Positions 21,587-32,028 of a stretch of 64,000 bases of DNA are shown here, one piece after another. This stretch comes from Hordeum vulgare subsp. vulgare (taxonomy: Eukaryota > Streptophyta > Magnoliopsida > Poales > Poaceae). The number at the start of each line of letters is the position of its first letter. The first letter of the stretch is position 1. The DNA lies in the NCBI RefSeq assembly GCF_904849725.1, contig NC_058521.1:561058176-561122175 (forward strand), written 5' to 3'. The notes under the pieces are model-generated. The model was not told the origin of the DNA. It saw nothing but the letters and a program-made list of their open reading frames with translations, and made no database searches. Both the position numbers and the translations under genes were made by a program.

Positions 21587-24500
21587 TTATGTGTAGAATT
21601 GCTTCAGGAGATCTCCATTCCATGCTCGCGGCTCGTCCGTTTCCCTGTCGAGGTTGTAGAGTTGATATGCTCCGTTGTTCAGCACCTTAGAGACGATGAA
21701 GGGTCCTTCCCAGGCGGGAGCCAACTTGTGTGGTCTCTGTTGATCCACTCGAAGCACCAGGTCGCCTGCTTGGAATGTGCGACTCCTGACATGCCGCGCG
21801 TGAAATCGCCGCATATCTTGTTGATAAATTGTTGAGCGAGTCAGTGCCATCTCGCGCTCTTCTTCTAGAAGATCCACTCCGTCTTGCATGGCTTGCTCTG
21901 CTTCGGCTTCGGAGAAGAGTTCGACTCGTGGAGAGTTGTGAAGCAAATCACTTGGAAGGACTACCTCTGCTCCATAAATGAGGAAGAACGGGGATCGCCC
22001 TGTAGATATATTCGAAGTTGTGCGGAGGCCCCACAGCACCGAAGGCAGCTCGGTGACCCATGCGCCGGCGGCATGTCCAACTTCTCGCAGGAGTTGAGGC
22101 TTCAACCCTTGAAGAATAAGTCCATTCGCCCGCTCTGCTTGCCCGTTTGTTTGGGGGTGCGCCACGGATGCAAAATCCACTCGGATACCTTGGCCTTTGC
22201 AAAAACCTTTGAATCTGTCCGAGTCAAAGTACGTGCCATTGTCGGTGATTATGTTGCGCGGAACCCCGAATCTGGCGATGATGTCTCTGATAAACTTGAT
22301 GGTCGTAAGGGCGTCGAGCTTCTTGATGGGCTTGGCTTCGATCCACTTGGTAAACTTGTCGACTGCTACCAGCAGATGAGTGAATCATCCTTGGCCTGTT
22401 ATGAATGGTCCGACTGTATCTAATCCCCACACGGCGAATGGCCAAACAAGAGGAATTGTCTTCAGCACAGACGTTGGCTTGTGGGACTTGTTCGAATAGA
22501 ACTGACAGCCTTCGCATTGGTCGACCATATCTTTTGCCATTTCATTCGCCTGTAACCCGAAGAAACCAGCTCTGAATGCTTTGGCGATGATTGCCCTTGA
22601 GGAGGCATGATGACCGCAGGTTCCCGAGTGAATTTCTTCCAAGATTAACTGTCCCTCCTCAGGGGAGATACACCGCTGAAGGACACCCGAAACACTTTCC
22701 CTGTACAACTGGCCATCAATGACGGTGAAGGACTTCGACCTACGGACGATCTGCCTAGCTTGGACTTCGCCTTTTGGTAACCCTTGCCTCATGATGTACC
22801 CAACGAACGGCACAGTCCACTCGGGGATGACAGCAAGAATCTCCATGATCAAATCAACCACAGCGAGGACCTCGACTTCAGTCGGATCTGTCGAGCTCTT
22901 TGGTTGTACTAGCTCCTCTGTAAAGGGATCTTCCTTCACCGAGGGGAGATGTAGGTGCTCGAGGAAGACATCACTCGGGACTGGTCTCCGAGTGAATCCA
23001 AGTTTTGCCAATTCATCTGCTGCTTGGTTTTTCAGTCAGGGAACATGGTGAAGTTCCAGACCTTCAAACTTCTTCTCGAGCATCCTTACTACGTTGCAGT
23101 ATGCAGTCATGGTGGGGTTCCTTACATCCCAATCCTTCATTAATTGATTAACCACCAGATCTGAGTCACCATAGATCATTAGGCGACGGACGCCGAGTGT
23201 GATGGCCATGCGCAACCCGTAAAGGAGAGCTTCGTACTCTGCTTCGTTGTTGGAGGAATCAAAATGTATCTGCAACGCATACTTGAGTTTATCACCCTTT
23301 GGGGATATGATCACTATGCCAGCGCCGGAGCCATTCAACATCTTGGACCCATCGAAGAACATAGTCCAATGAGCCGAGTAGATGTGAGTCGGTTGCTGTT
23401 GTTCTACCCATTCTGCTATGAAGTCAGCCAGAGCTTGAGACTTTATAGCTTTCTTGGCTTCGAACTTGATCTCGCAGTATAGCATCTCCATTGCCCACTT
23501 TGCCACTCGGCCCGATGCATCCCGATTGTGGAGAATTTCCGACAACGAAGCATCAGCTATGACAGACACCGAGTGGTCTTGGAAGTAATGAGCGACCTTC
23601 TTGGTAGTCATGTAGATCCCATAAATAAGCTTCTGATAATGGGGATACCTCTGCTTGGAAGGAGTCAGGACTTCGGAGACATAATATACTGGCCGCTGAA
23701 CCTTGTACGCTTTGCCTTCTTCTTCGCGTTCGACTGTCAGAACGGTGCTGACGACTTGATTTGTAGCCGCGATGTACAGAAGAGCAGGTTCTTTACTGAG
23801 CGGGGCATTAAGAAACGGCTGGGTGGAAAGCAGGGCTTTGAGGTCGTCGAATGCAATTTGGGCTTCGTCTGTCCACTCGAAGGTATCTGATTTCTTCATG
23901 AGTCGGTACAGAGGTAACGCCTTCTCGCCGAGTCGAGCGATAACCTGCTCAAAGCCGCTAGGCAACCTGTGAGCCTTTGAACATCATGTATTCTTACCGG
24001 CCGTTCCATTCGGACGATGGTCCCGATCTTTTCGGGGTTGACATCGATCCCTCGGTCGGAAACGAAGAAACCGAATTACTTCCCGCTGGAACACTGAACG
24101 AACACTTGGCTGGGTTGAGCTTGATATCGTACCTACGTAGCTTGGCGAATGTTTCTGCCAAGTCAGTCAGCAGGTCGGAACCTTTGCGTGACTTGACTAC
24201 GATATCGTCCATATATGCCTCCACATTTCGACCGATCTGGTCAAGGAGGATTTTTTGGATCATGCGCATAAAAGTTGCTCCTGCATTCTTCAAACCGAAT
24301 GGCATAGTGATGTAGCAGAAACACCCGAATGGGGTGATGAAGGATGTTTTTAATTCATCCGGACCATACAGACGGATCTGATGATAGACCGAATAGGCAT
24401 CAAGGAAGGATAAACGCTCGCAACCCGCAGTCGAATCGACAATTTGATCGATGTGGGGGAGCGGGAAGTGATCTTTCGGACAGACCTTATTGAGATGCTT

Positions 24501-24796
24501 GAAATCGATGCACATACGGAGAGACTTGTCCTTCTTCGGCACCATGACCACATTAGCGAGCCACTCGGAGTGGTGCACCTCACGAATGAAGTTGGCTGCC
24601 AAAAGTTTAGCCACCTCCTCTCTGATTGCCTTCCTCTGGTGCGCGGCGGACCGAGCAGGCGTTCTCGAACGGGCCGAGCAGCAGGATCCACATGCAGTCG
24701 GTGCTCAGCCAACTCCCTGGGTACACCTAGCATGTCAGCGGGCTTCCATGCGAAAATGTCCCAGTTCTCACGGAGGAATTGGATGAGCTCTGCTTC
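21587..24796 (-). pseudogene. pol of element 2: RT, RNase H, archaeal-type RNase H, integrase (decayed)
   Basis: Read on the minus strand from 24796. RT includes HHSEWLANVVMVPKK, DAYSVYHQIRLYG, MPFGLKNAGATFMRMI and the catalytic YMDD (AYMDDIVVKSRKG, near 24200). A first RNase H (23.97-23.5 kb) is followed by an archaeal-type RNase H with FFDGSKMLNGSGAG, NNEAEYEALL and IYGDSDLVVNQ near 23150-23400. Integrase has a zinc-finger region, GLDTVGPF, and, near 22130-22180, HPQTNGQAERANG; it ends DLLKQFYT at 21587. Frameshifts near 24090 and 23980, a stop before the integrase and a frameshift or stop near 22200-22390 break it. No product is expected. Two RNase H domains in tandem define the Tat lineage. 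Confidence 0.9.
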
Positions 24797-27462
24797 CTAT
24801 TTTGGATCAAGGGTGGTGGAGATGTTCGTCGGGGCGGCAGTGTCGTCTGTCGGGTGGATGCTCACTTTCTTCGTGTCGCCCGCCGACTGGAACGCGCACT
24901 CGGAAGCTGGCTTCTTTGAACGCATTAGGTCAGCGGGGTCGGCGGTCTTCTTGTACTCAACCAGCTCGAGAATAGCCATCTGTTGATCGGCAATCCTCGA
25001 CCCCTGCTGCAAATACTCCTCGGCTCGCTGCCGATTGCATGTAACCATGATCACACCTTTGGGACCTGGCATCTTCAGCTTCAAATACACGTAACATGGA
25101 CGGGCCATGAAACGCGCATACGCCGGACGGCCCAGAATCACGTGGTATGCACTCTGGAAGTCCACCACCTCGAATGTCCGCTTCTCCTTGCGGAAGTTCT
25201 TGTCAGAGCCGAACACGACATCCAACGCGATCTGGCCGAGTGACTTGGCCTTTCGTCCTGGGACGACTCGGTGGAACTGCATAGTCCTCTCGCTAAGTTT
25301 GGACATCGGAATGCCCATTCCCTTGAGAGTGTCGGCGTACATGATGTTCAAACCGCTGCCGCCGTCCATGAGGACTTTGCGCAGTCGGACTCCTTCCACC
25401 ACCGGGTCGACGACCAGAGCATGCCTCCCTGGGGTGGGTACGTGTGCTGGATGGTCCGACTGATCAAAGGTGATCGCAGTCTGTGACCACTTGAGGAACG
25501 TGGGGGTGGTTGGGGTTGCCATGTTCACCTCCCTGTTCACCAGCTTCAGTCGACTTTTGCTTTCCACATCAGCAAAAATCATCAGCGTTGCATGGACTTG
25601 TTGGAACGGATCCCCCTTGTCCTCATCATCCTGCTCGGTGTCCTTTTCACTCGGCTGACCTTCACTGAATCCTTGGATCAGGAGGCGACACTGCCGAGTG
25701 GTATGCTTCGGGAATATGGCGTTGCCTTCTTCGTCCATCTTCGTGTGGATTGGCCATGGCTGATCCAGGATGGAATTCCCGAACTGTTTCTTCTTGGGGG
25801 TGTACTGAGCTTTCCCCTTGCCTTTGAACTTGGCGTTTGTAACAGCAGCTGCCTCTGCCTGTGGGGTGGATTGAGCCTTCTGCTTCTGCTTCCGACTGTA
25901 GCCATCGGCAACTGTCTTATCCTTCCCGCTACGTATGCGGTCCTCTGCTTCGCCATTTGCATAGCGTGCGGCTATCTCCATCATCTTGCTCATGGAAATG
26001 TCGCCTGTCCGGCCGAACTTCAGGTACAAATCTCTGTACCGCATGCGTGCCTTGAAGGCGCAGACTGCTTCATGCTCCGTGACGTTCTTTACCGTGTAGT
26101 AGAGGGTCGTCCAGCGCTGGATGAAATCGCGCAAGGGCTTGTTCTGCTTATGGACGCAGTGCTGGAGCTCCACGAGACCAGCAGGGCGTTTGCATGTGCC
26201 CTCGAAGGTCCTGATGAAGACTCGGGACAGATCTGCCCAGCTGTAGATGCTTGACGGAGCCAACTAGTTCAGCCAAGCTCGCGTCGAGCCGTCGAGCATC
26301 AGGGGGAGATGTTTATGGCGACCTGGTCATCTCCGCCACCGATCTGGACCGCCACTCTGTAGTCGTCCAACCACGTTTCTGGCTTGGACTCTCCTGTGAA
26401 CTTGCTGATTCCCGTCGCCAATCGGAAGTTGGGAGGGATGTCAGCTGAACGGATGGCCCGACTGAAGCACTCGGGGCCCGAGACGATGGTCTTGCTTTCA
26501 CTAGGACGGTCTCTATCGTGACCTTCACGGTGGCCTTGACTCCTGTCGACCTTCTTCTGGGCGATGTACCCTCTTCCGTCGGGCCTTGGATCATGCGCGT
26601 CGCCGACTGAACGATGATCATCGTGATGCCGAGGTTCGTAAGGCCCACCCTGCGAAGGGGTGCGTGAACGGCGATGATCTTCGGGATTCCTGGAACGGCT
26701 ACCCCCTCTGCGTCGGTGATGAGAGTCGGGGCTGAAAACCGACCGATGCGTGTTCGCGTGAACAGAACTGTTGTGGATCCTGTTGTGCGACTGGGAGACC
26801 GCCGAATTTTGCTGCTGCGCCGTGTGCAACAGGGCACGGATTTGGTCGATCCCTCTGCCAGCCTCCGAATCAGTCGGCTGGAGAGAATCGGCTATCCTGG
26901 CAGCCGCAGCCAGGTTGAGGATGGGTGTGCGGAACACCTTGACGTCACTCTGGCGAGTGCGTCGACGGACACAACGACGGTGTTGACGACGAGCGCCGGA
27001 TGATTCTCCGACCCCGTGCTCGTTCCGACCAATCCGGAGGGGACTTTCATGGGAATCGGCCATGAGAACTTCGGCTATAGGCCCGCGACCCAGGTACTCG
27101 GAAGGTAGCTCAGTCGGAACTGAGTCCAAGCACTGGGATGGTGGCGCGACCACAACCGATTCGAGCACCGCCACTTGAGAGGACGCGCTCTGTCGCGCCT
27201 GGGCGTGTCACACCCAACGCTGGAGCCGGGGGCGACGGGGTCGCTTGTTGCGACGCGTGACGGGGGCGAGGATCGACACCGGGGCCGATGGTTGGAGAAG
27301 AAGGATTCCGCGGGAACCGACACGGAAGTGCGTAGCCCCGCGACTGGGGAGCGCCTCGACGTCGAGGGGCGCATCCCGAAGCCATGCCGAATCGTCGACG
27401 ATGAAGGAGAGTGCGTCAAAGAGGATCTCGTGACCCATGCACAGATCTCCGCCGGACGACAT
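24797..27462 (-). pseudogene. gag-protease of element 2 (decayed)
   Basis: Starts at ATG 27462 (MSSGGDLCMGHEIL). A basic, RS-rich middle (RRRGGSRSRNPED) precedes the capsid-like Retrotrans_gag region (FRLATGISKFTGESKPETWLDDY, RVFIRTFEGTCKRP, LRDFIQRWTTLYYTV, KARMRYRDLYLKFGRTG). The aspartic protease has LMDGGSGLNIMYADTLKGMGI near 25340 and a VILGRPAYARFMA end. Element-specific damage: CGA to TGA near 27208, a one-base deletion near 26315 and CAG to TAG near 26270. The frame ends TTLDPK then TAG at 24797-24799, in the same frame as the following RT; element 3 has the same TAG. Confidence 0.9.
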
Positions 27463-27510
27463 GATGAAAAGATGAAATCGCAAACTCGCCGGAAGTCGCT
27501 TAGACGCCTT

Positions 27511-27528
27511 CCCCACGGTGGGCCCCAA
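27511..27528 (-). promoter_or_regulatory. Primer binding site of element 2 (tRNA-Lys type)
   Basis: Directly inside the right LTR, in element sense TTGGGGCCCACCGTGGGG. The intact form in element 3 is TGGCGCCCACCGTGGGGC, close to the complement of a tRNA-Lys 3' end (TGGCGCCCAACGTGGGGC in other Gypsy elements). The tRNA assignment is from memory. Confidence 0.6.
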
Positions 27529-27529
27529 C

Positions 27530-28063
27530 TGTCGTGGGTATAAGTCTGACAGTAGAAGTGTAGGGTACGAAAGGATGGGCAGAGCCTTTGCTACAGCGAG
27601 GATGTATGAGTTCAGGCCCCTCTACGGTGGAGGTAAAAGCCCTACGTCTCAGTGCTCTTGGGAGCTTAGTGTCAAGTGGAATATAAGATTACAGTAAAAG
27701 CCAACCCCCCGCACCAGTGGGGAAGGGCGGCTTATATAGAGTGCGCTGCCCTTCATAATGGCCCGGTGGAGAAGGGTGGAATAGTGGCGAATAAATGCCT
27801 ACATTACAGGTAACGTAAGCCTTAAATGTTAATAATGGTGTATGAAAACGTATGATCGTTGTCCTCCTGGGACGTTACGATGTACAGAGTGAAATCCAGT
27901 CGGTACGTTCAATATGCTCCGAGTGCTCGTCACCGAATGGATGATAGGGGAGTCCTTAGTTCAGTCGGAACTGTCCAAGGGCCTCGTCCTCTATGAAGGG
28001 TAGTCCTTGGGTAGGACCTATAGGGCAGGCCTATGACCCTATCCTGGGACTATAACCCCATCA
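27530..28063 (-). repeat. Element 2 5' LTR (right)
   Basis: 534 bp, about 20 differences from the left LTR. The TATA box (27732-27738, minus strand) should drive the genomic RNA. CCGAGTG occurs at 27919. Confidence 0.95.
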
Positions 28064-28182
28064 ACAACAGAATTATGAAAGTGTGGACGCAAAAAAACAG
28101 AAAGAAAAATATAAATTCATTGGGTTGCCTCCCAACAAGCGCTATTGTTTAACTCCCTTAGCTAGGCATAGGAGCGATAAAA

Positions 28183-30259
28183 TCATGTATCGTCGTCTTT
28201 GGTGCTCAAATCATAAGTGGCGCTCATCATGGATTCATAAGGCAATCTTATTTTCTTTCTAGGAAAGTGTTCCATGCCCTTCCTTAAAGGAAATTGAAAT
28301 CTAATATTCCCTTCCTTCATATCAAAGATAGCACCAATAGTCCTTAGGAAAGGTCTACCAAGAATAATAGGGCATGTAGGATTGCCATCAATGTCAAGCA
28401 CAATGAAATCCACAGGTACATAGTTCCTATTTGCAATAATAAGAACATCATTGATCCTTCCCAGGGGTTTCTTGATAGAAGAATCAGCAAGGTCCAAATT
28501 AAGAGAACACTCTTCAATCTCATTAAAACCCAGAACATCACATAAAGACTTTGGAATCGCAGAAACACTAGCACCCAAATCACACAAAGCATTGCACTCA
28601 TAGTTTTTTATTTTCATTTTGATGGTAGGTTCCCACTCATCATGAAGCTTTCTAGGGATAGAGACTTCCAATTCAAGTTTATCTTCAAGAGCTTTTATCA
28701 TAGCTTCGACGATATGATCGGTAAAGGCTTTGTTTTGGCTATAAGCATGTGGAGAGTTCATCATGGATTGCATAAAAGAAATGCATTCAATCAAGGAGCA
28801 ACTATCATAATTGAATTCCTTGAAATCCACGGTAGTAATTTCATTACTACTCAAAGTTTTAATGTCTTCTACTCCACTTTTAATGCTTTTAGCATCAAGA
28901 TAGGTGGACTCCGAATCCTTGGGGCGCTTTTCAACCAAAGTGGATTCATATCCAGCCCCATAATCATTAGGTTTGACACGAGAAAACAAAGATTCAATGG
29001 GAGTCACACCAAGCACTTTAAGATCTTCGTGATTCTCATCACGAGAACACGCCTTTTTAAGCCATTCATGTCTAGCACGAATTTGGGCGGTTCTTTCTTG
29101 GCTCTCAATCATGGAAACACGCATAGCTTTCGAAGTTTCATCCATGTTGATTTTGGGAGGAGCACATCTAACTGTCAAAGCATCAACATCACAAGAAATC
29201 CTATCAACGCTCTTAGCCAAATCGTCAATTATGAGTAGTTGTTCCTCTATGGACGCATTGAAAATCTTTTGAGAGTTGATGAACTCTTTGATATTACTCT
29301 CTAGATCAGAGGGTAATCTATTGTAATTTCCATGAGTATTGTTGTAGGAGTTGCCAAAGTTATTAGAGGAGTTACTAGGAAAAGGCCTAGGAACATAGTT
29401 TCCTCCAAAAGCGTTGTTGTTGCCAAAGTTATTCCTACCAACAAAATTAATGTCCAAGCAAGCGTTGCTACTCTCAGTCAAAGAAGACAAAGGCATATCA
29501 TTAGGATCCAAAGGAGCACTTCTACTAGCAACCAAATTCATTAACTCATCCATCTTAGCACTGAACGAGTTAATTTCTTCTATAGCGTGTACCTTCTTAC
29601 TAGTAGGTGACCTTTCAGTGTGCCACTGAGAGTAGTTCGTCATGATGTTGTCTAAGAGCTTGGTGGCTTCTCCTAACGTGATTTCCCTGAACGTTCCACC
29701 TGAGGCGGAGTCCAAGATATTTCTAGAAGCGAAATTCAAGCCAGCGTAAAAGATTTGAATAATCATCCAAAGACTTAAGCCATGAGCGGGACAATTTCTA
29801 ATCATTAATTTCATTCTCTCCCAAGCTTGTGCAACATGTTTATGATCAAGTTGCTTGAAATTCATGATATCATTACCGAGAGAGATGATCTTAGGCGGCG
29901 GAAAATACTTGGATATATAAGCATCTTTGCACTTATCCCAAGAATCGATACTATTTTTGGGCAAAGAAGAAAACCAAGTTTTTGCGCGATCTCGCAACGA
30001 GAAAGGAAAAAAGCTTCAATTTAATCACGTCATTATCCACATCTTTTTTCTTTTGCATATCGCAAAGCTCAATGAAGGTATTGAGATGGGATGCGGCATC
30101 TTCACTAGGAAGGCCAGAGAATTGCTCTTTCATAACAAGATTCAGCAAAGCGGCATTGATTTCGTATGACTCTGCACTAGTGGCGAGAGCAATCGGAGTA
30201 CTAATAAAATCATTATTATTAGTATTCGAGAAGTCACAAAGTTTGGTGTTTTCGATCAT
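28183..30259 (-). pseudogene. gag-protease of element 1 (Athila type, one frameshift)
   Basis: ATG at 30259 (MIENTKLCDFSN). Capsid-like part: LVMKEQFSGLPSEDAASHLN, then RDRAKTWFSSLPKNSIDSWD, KYFPPPKIISLGND, MIIQIFYAGLNFASRNILD. An asparagine-rich stretch (NNFGNNNAFGG) follows. The aspartic protease is near 28300-28560 with CDLGASVSAIPKSLCDVLG and PIILGRPFLRT. The protein ends STKDDDT at 28183; no RT follows. One break only: an extra base in the A6 run at 30007-30012 shifts the frame between residues about 85 and 90. A 604-residue frame is otherwise uninterrupted. Gag of this type coats the RNA in virus-like particles. Near-intact Gag with no pol suggests a non-autonomous family kept by trans-supplied pol. 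Confidence 0.88.
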
Positions 30260-30480
30260 GGTGACTTCAGCAAGCAAGCAAGCACACAAGCAAACAAAAA
30301 GCGGGCGAGAAAAAAGAGCGAACGAAAAGGCGAAAGAAAAAGGAAAATTGGTGAAGTGGGGGAGAGGAAAAAGAGAGGCAACTGGCAAACAAAGTAAATG
30401 CAAGAGATGAGTTTGCAACACCTACTTGGATGAGTTCTTGACTTGATCTTCCTCCCCGGCAACGGCGCCAGAAATTCTTC
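30260..30480 (-). promoter_or_regulatory. Element 1 leader and tRNA-Asp-type primer binding site
   Basis: The primer site is at 30454-30470: the plus strand reads CCCCGGCAACGGCGCCA, the 3' end of plant tRNA-Asp, so the element-sense strand is complementary to it. Ten bases separate it from the LTR. The rest is a short, C/T-rich leader (element sense) up to the gag ATG at 30259. Confidence 0.85.
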
Positions 30481-32028
30481 TGCTGCGGCAACAAAAGTCC
30501 TTCCCTGGCGCTTAGGAATTCTTCTTGTTACTTCTCTGGTTTGAGTCGGTTTTTCCCTTGAAGAGGAAAGGGTGATGCAGCACAGGAGGAGTAAGTATTT
30601 CCCTTAGTTTGAGAACCAAGGTTTCGATCAAGAAGGAGGGCCTCGTCAAGTCCAAAGTACCTGCACAAACGCAAACAAGCTTGCACCCAACGCTTCAAAG
30701 GGGTTGTCAATCTCTTCAAGATTGTTTGCAAAGTGAGATCTGAAGGCGGAAAGTGCAATGAAGTAAAAAGTGTAAGGCTGAAAATATGGTGTGGAGTACA
30801 CCCTAGGGGCCATAGTGTTCACTAGAGGCTTCTCTCATAATAGCAAATATCACGGTGGGTGAACAAATTACTGTCGAGCAATTGATAGAACCGCGCAAAG
30901 TCATGACGATATCTAAGGCAATGATCTAGCATATAGGCATCACGTCCGACAAGTAGACCAATACTTTCTGCATCTACTAATATTACTCCAAACATCGACC
31001 GCTATCCAGCATGCATCTAGTGTATTGAGTTCATGACGAACAGAGTAACGCTTTAAGCAAGATGACATGATGTAGAGGGATAATCTCAAACCAATGATGA
31101 AAACCCCATCTTTTTACCCTTGATGGGAACAACATGATGCGTGCCTCGCTACCCCTTCTATCACTGGGTGAGGTCACCACACGGTATGAACCCAAAACCA
31201 AGCACTTCTCCCATTGCAAGAATCATAGATCTAGTTGGCCAGACAAAACTCACAACTCGAAGAGAATTACAAGGATATGAAATCATGCATAAGAGAGATC
31301 AGAAGAAACTCAAATAAGATTCATAGATAATCTGATCATAAATCCACAATTCATCAGATCTCGACAAACACATCGCAAAATAAGATTACATCGAATAGAT
31401 CTCCATGAGGATCATGGATAACTTTGTATTGAAGATCCAAGACAGAGAAGAAGCCATCTAGTTACTAGCTATGGACCCGTAGGTCTATCGTGAACTACTC
31501 ACGCATCATCGGAGAGGCCATGGTGTTGATGAAGAAGCCCTCCGTATCCGAATTCCCCCTCCGGCAGGGCACCAAGACGTGCCCCAGATGGGATCTTACG
31601 GAGACAGAAGCTTGCGGCGGCGGAAAAGTAATTGTGATCGTCTCTTGATTTTTTTGGGAATATTTGGGAATATATAGGCGCAAGATCTAGGTCAGGGGAC
31701 CTCTAGGGGGCCCACAAGCCTGGATGGCGCCCCCCTGGCCGCGGGGTGGGGGCTTGTGTGGCCCCTGGGGCTCTTCTGGCTTGGCTCTCAAGTTCTCCGA
31801 TCTTCTTCCTTCCAAAAAAACTCTTTTCAGGGATTTTCTTCACTTTGTACTCCGTTTCAAAATCTCCTCTAAAAGGGGTCAAAAACATGGAAAAACAGGA
31901 ATTGGCACTTGGCACTGAGTTAATAAGTTAGTCCGAGAAAATAAACAAAAGGCATGCAAAACATCCAAAGTTTGACAAGATAATAGCTTGAAACCATCAA
32001 AAATTATAGATACGTTGGAGACGTATCA
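30481..32028 (-). repeat. Element 1 5' LTR (right)
   Basis: 1548 bp, partner of 10329-11880. TATA box at about 31670-31676 (minus strand) and hairpin CCCACAAGCC (31711-31720) / GGCTTGTG (31751-31758) upstream of it. Ends in the inverted repeat ATACGT-TGG-AGACGTAT followed by CA. Confidence 0.95.

Larger units (their letters stand above)
14425..28063 (-). mobile_element. Element 2: Tat-lineage Gypsy LTR retrotransposon with antisense accessory gene
   Basis: Complete 13.6-kb element on the minus strand with identical-length LTRs of 534 bp (14425-14958, 27530-28063), TG...CA ends and ACAAC duplication. In element sense the order is 5' LTR, primer site, gag-protease (27462-24797), pol with RT, RNase H, a second archaeal-type RNase H and integrase (24796-21587), 70-bp and 171-bp tandem repeats (21482-20112), an accessory gene on the opposite strand (15475-19858, plus), polypurine tract and 3' LTR. 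The second RNase H and the antisense accessory gene are hallmarks of the plant Tat lineage (Retand/Ogre-like). All genes carry stops or frameshifts. Element 3 is a second copy of the same family. It may belong to a named wheat family such as Fatima or Laura, which I cannot settle. The LTRs differ at about 20 positions by eye (about 4%). Confidence 0.95.
10329..32028 (-). mobile_element. Element 1: Athila-lineage Gypsy LTR retrotransposon, gag-PR only (Sabrina-like)
   Basis: Complete LTR element on the minus strand. It has LTRs of 1552 bp (10329-11880) and 1548 bp (30481-32028), TG...CA ends, a 5-bp duplication GGGAG, a tRNA-Asp-type primer site inside the right LTR and a purine-rich stretch inside the left LTR. 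Without the nested element 2 it is about 8.06 kb. It encodes Gag and protease (28183-30259) but no reverse transcriptase or integrase: after the protease stop there are only about 2.66 kb of non-coding internal sequence. The Gag and DLGAS protease are of Athila type. Size, LTR ends (inverted repeat GATACGT/ACGTATC) and content fit the Triticeae family called Sabrina, but the family name is from memory. It probably depends on pol from relatives such as element C. Confidence 0.93.

Noticed and set aside
25592..26254. 220-codon frame antisense to gag in element 2, with a similar 223-codon frame at 57254-57925 in element 3
   Set aside because: It mirrors the conserved gag frame. Its openness in both copies follows from gag codon use, and there is no promoter or recognisable domain. 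Kept only as a curiosity.
30454..30470. tRNA-Asp gene fragment
   Set aside because: Only the 3' end of a tRNA is matched and it sits ten bases inside an LTR, so it is a primer binding site. No cloverleaf is present.
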